From: Chrysomallon squamiferum
Lineage: Eukaryota; Mollusca; Gastropoda; Neomphalida; Peltospiridae
Assembly: GCA_012295275.1 (NCBI GenBank)
Contig: CM022665.1
Span: forward strand, 38,153,933-38,217,932
DNA: 64,000 nucleotides
Direction of reading: 5' to 3'
Shown here in pieces: positions 24,193-35,809 of this stretch (within the stretch, counting starts at the first letter, position 1; each line of letters opens with the position of its first letter). The notes below the pieces were generated by a model that had not been told where the DNA came from, ran no database searches, and saw nothing but the letters and a program-made list of their open reading frames with translations. The position numbers and the translations under genes were made by a program.

Positions 24193-26179
24193 TTTTTTTT
24201 TGGAGTTTTTTGTTTGTTTTTTCCATTTAAACATTAGATGGATTTGTTAATCTAGCTTAAAAGAAGCATTTAACTTACCTTTTTCTTCTTCTTATCTGAA
24301 AATAATTAGTGTGGTTTAGTGTGCTTGCGTGTGGCCAATATTTATAATTTATAACATTATGCAATATGGATTTTTGGACAACTTGTAATTTTCATATGTT
24401 GTATTTATTTGCATTAACAATATCCAGTATGGAATGATACTTATAACCCATTCATGCACTGTAATGATATACTTTCATTAACATTATACAGTACAGACTG
24501 ACACCTCTAGTCATTTTACAATTATTAAATTAATTCATAAAATTTTCCATTTATGCTATTCTTCTCAATTATTTGATCATTATTAATAACCAAACTGTCA
24601 GTACTTAAAAAAGACGAAGAAGAAAGAAAAAGAAAGAGAGAAGAAATAGACTAAGGTGATTCAAAAACTAATCAAAAGTGCAAGCAGCAACTAGTTGGGA
24701 TAGGTGTTGGAGGTATTCATCACAGGTGGTCAGTGAGGTCAGATTATTTTAAGTGGTGAGAGAGAAAGAAAACAAAACAAAAACCGCCTAAATAAAAAGT
24801 ACTAAATATGTCTTCACACATACTGAGAGACAGCTCACATATTATTTCAATCCTGAATGTGACCAGTGATGTGAATGTGATTAGTCACTAGGAAAACACG
24901 GGATTTACACCTTGTATTGGTTCTCAGGACCTCCATTGAAAACTCCGATTTAAGCTCATAAAATGTGCATATGACCGTAAAGTGCCCTTCGGCTATTTCC
25001 ATATATTGAAGTAAGAAAAAAAAAAAAGAGGTTCAGTTAATCAACAGTAGCTGTTCTCTGCACCATTAAACGTAACTAATAGCTGGCAACAGAACTTAGT
25101 GTTACAAATTGTTATCTAACCCTCATACCACATGTAGTGGTATATTATATAGAATATATCAAATACCGGCCAGTAGTATGGGTTTTTAAAAAGGTGTCAT
25201 TCTGTATTTAGGGACTCTTAGCTGTGCAAACAGTGGAGAGATTGTGTCACTGGTTTGATAGTTGTCTGCCATGTGTCACTGAATGCTGGTTACCACTTTT
25301 CACTTCTTGTGTTGGTTTTACGTGAGATGTCCTAACAAAATGGTTTTGATCTCTGTGTACACTTTCAAAGTCTTTTTTTTTTTCTTTTTTTTTTTTACTT
25401 TGATGTAGTTGTTGTTTTACTCTGGTCATTTTTTTCAATGTGGTGAGAGTTTCCTTAATGACATTTAAAAAAAAAAAAAAAAAAAAAAAAGTAAAATTCC
25501 CTTATGTTATTTAGTTCCTTTGAATTCTGTTTTTTATTTTTTTACTTTGAAAATATCTTGTTTTCTTTGCCTTTTTAAATGTATTAAAATAAATTCTTTG
25601 CATTAGCGATTCCAAACTGTTCTTGATAATTAATGGGTTAGAAACTACTTTCAAAACTTAATAATAATATAGTAGCACCATATGTGAAAATGACAGTCAT
25701 AGCAGTGATGGTATTTATAAAATACGTAACAGAAGTCATTTAAAATGTTCAACCTCTCCGCTCTCGTTGTCAATATATATTCACATTCATTTGTTCTTTT
25801 TTTAATCCCTGCCACTCATATATTAAGAAAAACAACAAAATAAAGAAGGTAAAAAGCCCACTTCTTTTCGCATTCAAGGAACAGCCAGGCATAACTCATA
25901 CTATCTTTGACAGATATATTGACCAAAGAAAAGACTTTCAACACAATACAGCAGATGAAGTTGGATACTGCTTACAGCAGACGTTACCCCTTCCAGCAGA
26001 CGCAACAGATCTCTGACTCACAGCCTCATTTGTGTTTTTGTTGTTTTCTTTTTTCTCTCAGTCTCCATGAAAAAAAAAAAAAAAAAAAACCTGAACAAAA
26101 AACAGATTAGAATATTTGATTCTTTCTTTTTCTTTTTCATTTTTCTTCTCCTGAGTGATGAATTGTAAATGACTAACTC

Positions 26180-26360
26180 AGCGATTGTCATTGCTGCACA
26201 AAGCTCGAGTTCTGCCTGCCTGACTCTTCTCTTCCTCGCAAGTCAAAGGCCCATTGAGGCCTTTTGATCTCATCAAAGAGAACATAACACAGGCCTTTGT
26301 TGTGAGCCACAAAATCACCTGTCGCTTTTAGATTCTGGGTGGTGCTACAAAATCGATTCA
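26180..26360. promoter_or_regulatory. Candidate TCF/SOX-site enhancer in intron 2
   Basis: HMG-box motifs cluster in this less AT-biased segment: gcacaaagc (26196-26204), agtcaaagg (26241-26249), an inverted pair ccttttgat-ctc-atcaaagag (26260-26280) in which atcaaag is the TCF/LEF core, and gcctttgtt (26293-26301). In vertebrates RHOU is induced by Wnt-1, so TCF sites here would make sense. This is a motif-based inference. Confidence 0.3.
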
Positions 26361-26689
26361 TGATGGCATTTGAAAAGAATAAAAAATAATAATAAGTAAA
26401 AAGAAAAAGAAAATTGTCCATATCAAAACAACACGTGGTGGTCACTTGGTACATACAGTGTGTATTGCATGGGTGGCCAGTGAAATGAAGCCACTGCTTT
26501 TACTTCAGCAAGAAAGCTGATCAGCGCTGTGTTTGTTCCAGCGATATTAAATTAATGTTTATACAGTATTATCTTTCGCATAATATCAACCCTGTCAGAA
26601 AGACACCTCAGTTATTTTTTCTGATAAGAGGATTTTTGTATAGCAGCCTCAGTGATACAAGATGGTAGCAACTGCTATTTCCGTTTTCT

Positions 26690-27060
26690 CACTTTCTCGC
26701 ACCATCACTAGCGATGTGTGGTAAACCACAGCTATTTTAATAGTTTCTCATAACATAATTTTATCTTTATCACACAGTAACAATTAATATTTTTTCATTT
26801 TTTTTTTTTTTTTTTTTTTTTCCTTGATTGTAACAGTGATGATCTGTTTTCTTAATTTCATCACAGTTTATCTTCCACACAAGTGTGGCAAATGCCAGGC
26901 ATTTTAATAATTTTACAAAACTTTTCTCTGTTTTTTTTCACTTTCTCACCTGGTAGGAGTTATCATGTTTCTTCTCATCACATCACCAACATTACATCTT
27001 TAGCAGTGTGGCAAACCAGACGTTTTAATAGTTTCTCGTAACGTTGAAACCTATCCAAGC
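26690..27060. repeat. Three diverged copies of a GTGTGGYAAA unit
   Basis: gtgtggtaaaccacagctat (26716), gtgtggcaaatgccaggcat (26883) and gtgtggcaaaccagacg (27006) are each followed by tttaataGTTTCTC or a close variant and preceded by a TCAC-rich stretch. Spacings are about 167 and 123 bp. This is an old local duplication, partly interrupted by a poly-T run. Confidence 0.55.
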
Positions 27061-27306
27061 AGGATGAGAGATAAGTGTACAATGGACATTTTTCCAGAGT
27101 TACTCACCGACCTGGTTCTCCTCTTCATTTATTTGGTGACTAACAAACAACCAGTATTTGTTGACACAAAATGACAGAATAAAAATGTTTATATCCATTC
27201 ATTCTCCACCCAGAAGATGTATAAAAAAATCGCTGTTTGATTAATCTAAGTTAATACTCTATGATGTATTGGAAAATTTACAATGATCTGTGCACAATGA
27301 ATAATT

Positions 27307-27375
27307 GGATGGATGGATGGATGGATGGGTAGATGGGTGCACGGTTCAGTGAATAGATGCATGGATGAAAATGGA
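27307..27375. repeat. (GGAT)n repeat
   Basis: About six GGAT units followed by degenerate ggat/gcat words. Confidence 0.85.
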
Positions 27376-29569
27376 TGGAAAAGAAACAAATGTTATCTAA
27401 TGCTAAGACGCACTCATAAAATAAATATAAAATGACTGAATTAAAATAAACTTGGGTCATGTTAGATTAACACTTCAAGCATTATTCAAAAGCAAATGAC
27501 ACATTTTAGTCTTCATAAGAGGATTATATAGAGCCTATTGAAAACAGGAGAAGAGATAGGAATCCTGTGTTAAGCTTGAAAGTATGTTACAAGTTAAAAG
27601 AAGATTTTGAAAGTTGAAAATTCCATTCATTTCTGCATCTGAATTTATATACATCCATCAAGATATATTTTTATATATCCCAGTTTGTGATTCAAAAACA
27701 TCCTTATCGCACTTGTATGTAAAAATATGTTCGCTTGTACAACCACACCTATCAGTAGATAAAAAAGTGCCAGGATGGTAATAAACAAACAAAATTTATT
27801 ACAGCTTGGTTATATTTAGTATGTACTTTTAAAGTGTTCCTTTTACAGGGTCCTTACAAATAGCCTGTATAAATTTGGTAAACTTCCAAGTTGTTTTTTT
27901 GTTAGTTTCTGGTAAACAGTCTTTGCTGTGTACAAAATGATGTCACAGTAGTAAAAAGGGAAAATGTCATCTTGACAGACATGTTTATTTTTAGTCACAC
28001 TTTATTTTTAACAAAGGTTGACTTGACGAATTAAAATAATCAAGTGGAAGAATGTGAAATGTATTTTGAGATCTTTATATCATTCTAACAAACATTGTAA
28101 GTAGGTATTATCATTCAAATAGATCTTTTAACTTTTATAAATATTGCTGAATTATAAATTATATGTGTGTATGTGTGTGTGTAAAATCAGGTTTTAACTT
28201 ATTTATCTGACTCTGGTAGTCAATCATCTTTTTATACTGGGATGTTGTTAAATAATATTCTATCTGTTCATTTAGTTATTTATAATAAATAAAAATAAAA
28301 AGTTTTATCTTTTAAGGACATCAAAAACTTCTGTATGAGTGTGGGGAAAAAACAACAAAAAAAATGCAAACATGGAAAATACCAGCTAAACAGAACAACT
28401 AGGAAATTCTTAACTGCCCTTTGATAATTTTTATGAATAATAAAAGAGACACTTTTACCGTCCACACATACATATGCATGACAAAGATATTTTTAGTTAT
28501 GTTCACACATAAAAGAGATGGCATTATTAACATAGCTAAACACTATTAACTTTACATGAAAGACAATGCATAAAATACATAATTAGCAGTGTTAGTTTTA
28601 TACGGATCAAAGAATCACTGGTTTTAAAATTGCCAGCTATAAATTTATATGTGAATGTGACTCTGTGGAATGTGCCAGGTATTTGCAAACAACTTTTTGC
28701 AGGTTACAAAGGGTTAAATGTCACTCTGACACAACTGATAATGTTTGAGAAGTTTAAAAAGGCAATTTAGATAGTTGAGTTGTATCGAATAAAAATTCCT
28801 ACAGATTTGACTTGCTGAGAGGGCATCTGTTTACCTGCTGTTTTATTGATTTTGTGTGGTGTTGTTGTTGTTGTTTTTTTAGTGTGTGTGTGTGCGTGGG
28901 TTTTTTTTTGAAGGTATGTTTATTTAATGCATTTTTATGTGTGTATATGCATGTAAGAGATAATGAAAGGGAAAAAATATGCATATATCATGTGTATTTA
29001 TTTGTAAATACGAATAACGACCACTGTATGTGGCTTGGTGGCTGTATGTAGAATAAGGATATAAAGAATGTGGTGTGTGTCATATTGTTATGGTAATATG
29101 AACCACTGCTATTACTGTCTTCACAGTTAAATTATAAAGCAATGTGATTCCAGATTTATTTATAATTTGACTCCTGTATAATTACTTGTCTGTGTGATTG
29201 AAAGACCTCACAAACACATACATGTTTAGTGTTGTTACAGTTTATCTGTAATTTAGCCCATTATTCTGTTACAAGTTCAAATAGCTTGATGACCTTGTTC
29301 ACACAGGGATACATGTATGTATGTATGGCATGTACACATGTAGTCAAAGAATTTCTGGCTTCCACTGAGCCTTTTGTATATTAATTTGTTTGTGTTAAAC
29401 ATTGTTCTGGTGTTGTTGTTTTTTATCTCAGCCCAGTTTATTTTGGCTACAGTTCATTATCATCTTTTTTATTATTTTTCTTTTCTTTTATTTGTTTTCT
29501 GTTTCTTTTTATTATTGTTATTGTTATTTTATTTTTTTTATTTGAATAACTTATAGAGTGTGTTTTGTT

Positions 29570-29700
29570 TTGTATCTTTTTTTTTTTTCCTTTTTATTAT
29601 TTTTTTTTTTTTTTTATATATATATATATATATATAATTTTTTTGTTTTAATCTAAATATTTTGGGATTTATAACAATTTTTTTTTTTTTTTTTTTATTA
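29570..29700. repeat. Poly-T/(TA)n low-complexity tract
   Basis: Poly-T, a TA run (29617-29636) and poly-T again, about 150 bp before the exon 3 acceptor. Confidence 0.85.
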
Positions 29701-29854
29701 CTTTTTTATATAATGTTTTATATAATATTTTATTCTATTTTTATTTATATCTATTCTTTCATAATGTAAATTCTAAATGAATTTTGAGACTAATTTAAAA
29801 TAGTAATAATAATAAACATAATAGTGTTTTAATTCTATTTTTATTTTTTTCCAG

Positions 29855-30352
29855 GATGACTTTGACAGTCTGAGACCGCTGTGCTACCCCAACACCGATG
29901 TCTTTCTTCTGTGTTACAGTGTCGTTTCGCCAACATCATTTCGTAACATTCTAGAAAAGTGGGTTCCTGAGGTTCGGAAACATTGCCCCAAAGCCCCATT
30001 GATTCTTGTTGGCACCCAGTGTGATCTTCGAAATGATGTCAAAGTTCTCATAGAGCTGGCTCGCTATGACGAGGTCCCTGTTCCCGAGAGCGAAGCCAAA
30101 CACCTTGCAGATAGCATCGGTGCTGTGCAATATATTGAGTGCTCGGCACTCACGCAGAAAAACTTGAAAGAAGTGTTTGATGCATCGATTCTGGCAGCCT
30201 TGAACATCAGCCCAGCTTTTAAACGTGTGAAAAGTGCCCGCAAGTCAAAGCGGAACAAAAACTTGGAAGTGCATACCCAGTCTGTACAGAGTAATACATC
30301 CACAAGTGCCAAGAAAAAAGTGGGATGGAAAAAGTTCTGCTGTTTCATGTGA
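29855..30352 (+). CDS. RhoU/RhoV-like Rho GTPase, coding exon 3 (C-terminal two thirds)
   Basis: Encodes residues 83-247 and ends at TGA 30350-30352. It starts [17 protein letters not shown], the switch II region, after the acceptor ttttttccag. The G4 motif GTQCDLR spans 135-141, the Rho insert helix follows at about 142-160, and G5 ECSALT lies at 177-182, followed by [10 protein letters not shown]. From about 205 there is a basic hypervariable tail ([14 protein letters not shown], then KKK near 235) ending WKKFCCFM. In mammalian RHOU the matching CCFV end is palmitoylated rather than prenylated. Here the end also fits a C-C-F-M CaaX pattern, so the lipid is uncertain; the Cys pair and basic tail point to endomembrane or plasma membrane. 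No frameshift or stop is seen and all G motifs are intact. Codon use is less AT-biased than the surroundings, as expected for a real exon. Confidence 0.95.
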   Translation, partial: DDFDSLRPLCYPNTDVFLLCYSVVSPTSFRNILEKWVPEVRKHCPKAPLILVGTQCDLRNDVKVLIELARYDEVPVPESEAKHLADSIGAVQYIECSALTQKNLKEVFDASILAALNISPAFKRVKSARKSKRNKNLEVHTQSVQSNTSTSAKKKVGWKKFCCFM

Positions 30353-31993
30353 TATATAAAAATATATATATATAAAAACGTATTAAAAGTAAATAAATGA
30401 AATTATATATAAGATTTTAAAATATAATTATATATATATATATTACTAAGACCTTGTTAACCTATGCAAGACACATCAACAGTGAGAGAGAAAAAACCAG
30501 AAATGTCCGTTTTAGAACAAACACTGGTTAATTTTCAACTTGTCTTCCAGAGTCATTTGCTGTATCTCCACCACACTCCCATCCCACATCCCATTTTTCT
30601 AAAACATCAGAATGGCACCTATAATAATTTGTTATTGTAAAAAGAACTTGATGCAATAATTATGTTGTATGCATGTCTTGTATAGGTTTTATGTTACACT
30701 TTAAGCATGGACGTTGTGTATGTAAAGATTGTAGAACTCTTTAATAACAGTTGCTGATGTATGGATGATTGGGTTTTTTAACAAGAAACTGTTTGAAACA
30801 GAATTTTAAAGTTGCTCAACAATTGGATGGTTATAACCCATAGTTGCTGATATATATACATACAAACAAAACAACAACAAAAAATCCTTGAAGGATTTTA
30901 TTCTGCAAATTGAACAACTATGATGCTGGCAGAAATGACAGATGATAGCTCATTTTTTTCTTAAATGTTGCTTGAAGTTTTGTCAGCATATTTTTAAAAA
31001 TATTTTTAAATCACTGAGAACCAGATAATTTATATTGCGTAATTTAAAAAAAAAATAATTTGAAATGATATTTTCCCATCTGTACACAAAATTCCAGTTT
31101 TGTAAAAAAAATTAAAGGGAAAATAGGTTGTCATGATAACAGTGGCCAGATGTCTCAAAAGTTTTTGTATCATAAAACTGCTGGCACTGTTGTCTTGAAC
31201 TTTGTTATGTTTTGTTATTTTTTTAATTTAATAACATTATTTTCTTCTCTTTTTTTTCCCCCATTGTTGCTTCAAAGCTTGTGTGATTCCTGAAGGTAAA
31301 AATAAAAAAATAAAAAAAATAAAAAATTGAAAATGAGGGTTGGGCTTCATGCAAAGTATGCTAAATTTTGAACCATGTTGAAATTTGTTGCAGTTTTAGA
31401 AATTTATTTAATTTCTTTATTATTTTTTTTTTTCTTCTTTAAAATTATTATTAGTAAAAAGATATATATATTTATTATTGTTTCTGCATATTTGTACATA
31501 TAATACAATAAGTTCTGTGTGGTTGTTGCCTTAATGCAAATATAAATTTACAAATAGCTGTTTGATAGAATACCACTGTACCAGATATTTCAACATCATT
31601 GTGTATATATGTATTTTCTTTTTGTTTAAGCAGAAATATTATGAATTTAAAATAATAATAATAATAATAATCATGAATAGCTAGGCTTGGCCAATTTAAA
31701 GCACACTGTTTTATTAAACATAAATCAAATGATTTTTTTTTTTTTTTTTTAAATAAAACTGTCAGACTGTGATTAGTTTAGGCTCATATAACTTTCAATT
31801 GTCATTTAGCTCAATTTTCAGTACCTTTTGTTGTTTGTTTGTTTTTCTTTTTTTTAATTATTTTTTCTTATTTTATATTATTATTACTTTTTTAAAATCC
31901 ATTTTTAAATAACCTTATTTATTGAATTTACAATTTTAATAATATTTGTACTGTTTGAAATGAAATGCAGTTACACCACTACGACATCAACCG

Positions 31994-32345
31994 CCATTTA
32001 CAAAAATATTTATAACAATATCCCACCAATCTCTGTTTACAAAAATACAAATATCCTATCAAATTCCATTTACAAAAATGACTTGTCCCAATACACTTCC
32101 AGTCTCCATTTACACAAATACTTCTACCAATACACAACCAGTCCCCATTTACATAAAGTCTTACCCCAATACACTACCGGTCCCCATTTACACAAATACT
32201 TGTACTAGTACACTACCAGTCCTCATTTACATAAATCCTTTTACCAATACACTACCGGTCCTCATTTACATAAATACTTGTACCAATACACTACCAATCC
32301 CCAATACTGAAATATATGCACCTAAACCACATCAATATCCATTTA
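31994..32345. repeat. 39-bp minisatellite, about nine units
   Basis: The phrase catttacayaaat recurs at 31994, 32034 (gtttac), 32067, 32107, 32146, 32185, 32224 and 32263, and diverged forms occur at 32302 and 32340. The period is 39 bp in the centre, with the first unit 40 and the second 33. Because 39 is divisible by 3, two overlapping frames stay open and give 13-residue peptide repeats; these are probably not translated. Confidence 0.9.
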
Positions 32346-32630
32346 TGTAACACAGATAAATATGCTATTTAAAGTTGATGTGTTGTTTTTGCTGAACACA
32401 GTAACTTAGTCCAGGACAGACACACTTGGAGCTGAAGCCATACCCTACTTTTTGTTTTTAAATTTGATGTTTTTATTATTTTGAATAAATCAAATTCTTA
32501 ACTTCTGAAATCTCAGAAGATCATTTTGATTAGAAATGTATGATAAAATGTGCTTTAGCACAAATGTTTTAATGTTAATGGCAAAGCAAAAAAAAATGCA
32601 GGAACAATAAGCAATTTGAATAATTTGATG

Positions 32631-32636
32631 AATAAA
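32631..32636 (+). terminator. Candidate polyadenylation signal
   Basis: AATAAA followed 20-50 bp later by tgttctttttcgttcttg, a T/G-rich downstream element. It is chosen over earlier AATAAA words because those sit in A-rich low-complexity DNA, but any of them could be used. Confidence 0.3.
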
Positions 32637-32694
32637 CTTTTATATAAAAATGTTCTTTTTCGTTCTTGTTGTTCTTAAAGAAATGTTGGTTCAT

Positions 32695-32696
<2 letters not shown>

Positions 32697-32751
<55 letters not shown>

Positions 32752-32771
32752 ACTCACTCACTCACTCACTC
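32697..32771. repeat. (CT)n followed by (CACT)n
   Basis: About 50 bp of CT repeat passes into about six CACT units. Confidence 0.97.
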
Positions 32772-32959
32772 CAGGAGATCACCACAACCTCAAAGAAAAT
32801 CATTTTACAAATAATTAATATTCATAAATTTATGAAATTGGAAGTTACCTGACAATAAACATCAGAGATTTCCCTGAAGCATTGATTAGGAACTTTTTAC
32901 GGTGCAGAAATGTAATTAAAATAATACAGTGAACCCAGCATCCTTGTATTGAGCCACTG

Positions 32960-33322
32960 GCCTTCAGCAAATTATTTTGTTAGCCTAAACTTACAAAATG
33001 GCAGTCTGATATTGGTTTATTTAATATTCTAAGAGAAAATAGAAAATGTTGTGTTTGTAATCTTGACAGAATTGGAGATGAATATCATTATATATTTAAA
33101 TGTAATGATCCTATATTATTAAATGCAAGAAAAGGTATACCAGATACAAGATAAAAATGTTAGGTTTGTTAATAAGAACTATATGTGACAGAGTATGTCC
33201 TTCACATCAAATTTCCTAATGTATGTGTTTTAATTTTGTTATTATATATCTGTAATACATTCTGTGTACTGTAATCCTACAGTTTATGCGACTAAAGTCA
33301 TTGTCCTTGTCATTATTCAACC
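32960..33322 (+). mobile_element. 5'-truncated LINE, ORF2 C terminus and 3' tail
   Basis: From 33002 the frame reads SDIGLFNILRENRKCCVCN, then LDRIGDEYHYIFKCND and LLNARKG. This matches the Cys/His region at the end of ORF2 of mollusc non-LTR retrotransposons (CxxC...H...C with GDEYHY). A frame change near 33140 leads to KNVRFVNKNYM and then a stop. An earlier stop, before 33002, breaks the frame upstream. The non-coding end, gcgactaaagtcattgtcct (33288 on) then tgtc, resembles the TTGTCC-type 3' tail of such elements. It is a dead, 5'-truncated copy; the clade is not assigned. Confidence 0.6.
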
Positions 33323-33960
33323 ATTAGCCTTCAGATGAATAAATACTGTTAGCAGATCCATTATAACTAGAGTGGTGTAGAACCACATCATACGTTCTTG
33401 ACCACTGATAATAATATGATGGGTAATCCTGAATTATAGCCAACAAATATATGCTTGAACCTTCAGTAATTAAAGCATATTATAACTATAGATCTTAAAA
33501 CTTAAGGAAAACAGAAATGTAAATCCACATTAATGTGTAATGGGTGTATTTTGTCATATTTTACATAAGACAGAAAAGAATAAACATTTTGCTGAGAAAG
33601 AGCTGCCAGAAGAAAAAAGTGTTTCAGAAAGTATTTTAGAAAGTATTTTTAATAAAGCAGAAGATAATGAAGCCAAACTGATTTTCTTCATCAGTAGATA
33701 ACAAGTCAGCCTTTGTAATCATATACCAGCAATGTTATTAGTGGTTTAGCTATGATATTTTTGTGACCTAACAAAATCAAGGTTTGTCATTGTGAATATG
33801 CAGAAATGATCTATTAAGTGATGTGACTGTCATCTTGTTGTAATTCTGCAAAGATTGATCAGTTGGATGTATTCATATACAAGATTTGTTTGTTATATGT
33901 TAATATCACCAAAACGTATATTTTACAATGATTTCTCTTGTATTATAAATTTTATATATA

Positions 33961-34186
33961 CAGGGAGGTGCAAAAGTAGGTATACAGTCATGAAAAAAGA
34001 AAACACTTACAGTACTCATTCATTTATTATTCAAACAAAAAAGCTAATATAAAAATACATTTTTATTAATTTAAATAAAATATGGTTAATGACATTCAAA
34101 ATAAGAAAAATGAGTCCAGCTAATTTAATGTGCTACTAAATTCACTGATCTGATACTACTGTATACCTATTTTTACACACACCCCG
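33961..34186. mobile_element. 226-bp MITE, Tc1/mariner type
   Basis: The left end cagggaggtgcaaaagtagg (33961 on) then tatacagt is the inverse of the right end, actgtatacctatttttaca then cacacccCG (34158-34186), with a few mismatches. The terminal inverted repeats are about 28 bp. TA flanks both ends (33959-33960 and 34187-34188), as expected for a TA target duplication. The 170-bp interior is AT-rich and has no transposase, so the element would be non-autonomous. Confidence 0.8.
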
Positions 34187-34319
34187 TATATATATATATA
34201 TAAAATCCAACAACACAAAACAAAACCCTCCAAAAAAAATTAATAAATAAATCATTCCCTTAACAAACAAAATAATAATAATAATAAATGGAAGATAAAT
34301 TTGTTTTATGAAATGATCA

Positions 34320-34492
34320 CATTTTTTTCCAGTCTTTGGGAAGGTGTATGTTCTGCTAATTCAAAAAGAGTGCCCTATTGCATGATAGTGAACATTTCCC
34401 CTCTCGTTATCAGCATATTCTTTAACCATTGTATGACACAGTAAAACCATATTAAAAGTATTAAGTGTATCATTAAATAAAACATTTCTCTT
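34320..34492 (+). mobile_element. tRNA-derived SINE, 3' half with tail
   Basis: In the sense direction: cagtctttgggaaggtgtat (34331-34350), ctgctaattcaaaaagagtg (34353-34372), tttcccctctcgttatcagc, cattctttaaccat-like words (34420 region), and the family tail cattaaataaaacatttctc (34471-34490). The tRNA-like head is missing. This copy fixes the orientation of the family. Confidence 0.75.
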
Positions 34493-35019
34493 TCCATGTC
34501 TAAAGCAAATGAGGGGGGCAATCACTTTCTGGTGACTTTATGTCCATTTTGTAGAAACTGGTCAGTTCTATTCCAATACTCATTCATCCAATAAACAAAG
34601 ACCAAAAAAAAAAAAAAGAAAAAAAAAAAAAATGATATAATAAAAAAAAAAAAAAAATGTATTACAACAGTTGTAAGTTCATTCATCAAATTTATCATGA
34701 CAGGATTTTTTTTTTTTTTTTTCAATTGCAAAGATCTTGTTCTATATTTAATCTGTCTTATCCACTGTTTGGTTTATGTGGGTGTTAAGAAAATTCTAGA
34801 TAATTTATTGGATCTACTTTTTTTTCTTTTTTTTAATCTCCAGTTGTCTCTAAGGTGGTTTAAAAGGGGTTGAGTGGTTTTAGATTTTGGTTTGCAGGAA
34901 ATTAATATGAAGAAGTTTTCTGAGCAAATATATGAATATATTTTTAAAAATAACTTTCATTTTTTAATTTAAAGTGAATGTGTTTGTTAATGTCACTTGT
35001 TTCTTTAGTCTGAAAATTA

Positions 35020-35100
35020 TTATCATCATTGTCATTGTCATTGTCATGGTTGTTGTTGTTGTTGTTGTCGTTGTCATTATTATAATTATTATTATGATAT
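35020..35100. repeat. (ATTGTC)n/(GTT)n repeat
   Basis: cattgt units pass into gtt units and then att units. Confidence 0.85.
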
Positions 35101-35617
35101 TGATCTTTGTTATCAGTTATATCACCATATCATAATTATCTCTTTGTAAATTTTTTTTTTTTTTTTTTTTTTTTTAATTTTGCCTCTAATTTCTTTTCCT
35201 TTAAACTTACCAATACATGTATATTTAATCAGTTTGCTGATTCAGAATTTCTTGTAAGTGTGTAAACCATCTCTTTGATGGTTATAACTTTCAAGATAAA
35301 TGAGTTTCATTACTTTAGAAAAAAGAAACATCACTTGGCAAAAATGGGATATGCATGCAGGATGCGTGACCTGTATTTTTATCCCTCATATTTAAAGGTA
35401 TATTTCTCTGCTGTTTATGAAAAATGTTTATGCAGACACTATACAGAATTGTCAAGAGAAATATGGTTGCACTGAAATTGTAATGCAAAATGTCTGAGAA
35501 TGCAATTACTGAAACAAAGATGTCTGCCCAGACAGTAATGATATAATTTTGAAAAGCATTTCTTAAAACTTTAACAGTCATGTAGACAGTGCTCCAAAAA
35601 TAGTATATTATATTATT

Positions 35618-35740
35618 CATCCTCTTCTTCTTCTTCTTCTTCTTCTTATTATTATCATCATCATGACCCCTACTATTACTACCAATACTAATACTGCTAA
35701 TACTATTTTAACTGGAACTGCAAATGCTAATATTACAAAT
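35618..35740. repeat. (TTC)n, (ATC)n and (TAC)n triplet repeats
   Basis: A run of ttc triplets (about 35622-35647) is followed by atc and degenerate act/aat triplets. Confidence 0.85.
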
Positions 35741-35809
35741 ACTATCATTATTGTTACTGTATTATTACTTTTTGCTTGCACAGTTTTTCACAATGGCATG
35801 AAACTGACA

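Larger units (their letters stand above)
11005..29854 (+). other. Intron 2 (18,850 bp)
   Basis: The donor is gtaaga and the acceptor attttttttccag. No coding exon was recognised inside; the open frames are short and come from repeats. It holds two SINE copies, degenerate tandem arrays (18800-19390, 26690-27060), several microsatellites and less repetitive islands near 21800-22050, 23050-23340, 26180-26360 and 28600-28760, which are the best places to look for enhancers. Confidence 0.88.
30353..32660 (+). other. Probable 3' UTR and 3' flank
   Basis: After the stop codon comes a TA-rich stretch (30353-30445), then AT-rich DNA with poly-T runs and a 39-bp minisatellite. AATAAA occurs at 30392, in a cluster near 31300, and at 31752, 32484 and 32631. 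The last has a T/G-rich stretch after it and is the best candidate for the 3' end. The true end cannot be fixed from sequence. Confidence 0.4.

Noticed and set aside
27301-27375. CRISPR-like regular repeat
   Set aside because: GGAT tetranucleotide microsatellite in eukaryotic DNA, with no spacers.
30064-30348. 94-codon minus-strand frame opposite exon 3
   Set aside because: Antisense shadow of a clear Rho GTPase exon; no domain of its own.
31960-32350. Two overlapping frames with 13-residue repeats (YTTSPHLHK type)
   Set aside because: The 39-bp period keeps any frame open; downstream of the gene and with no start context.
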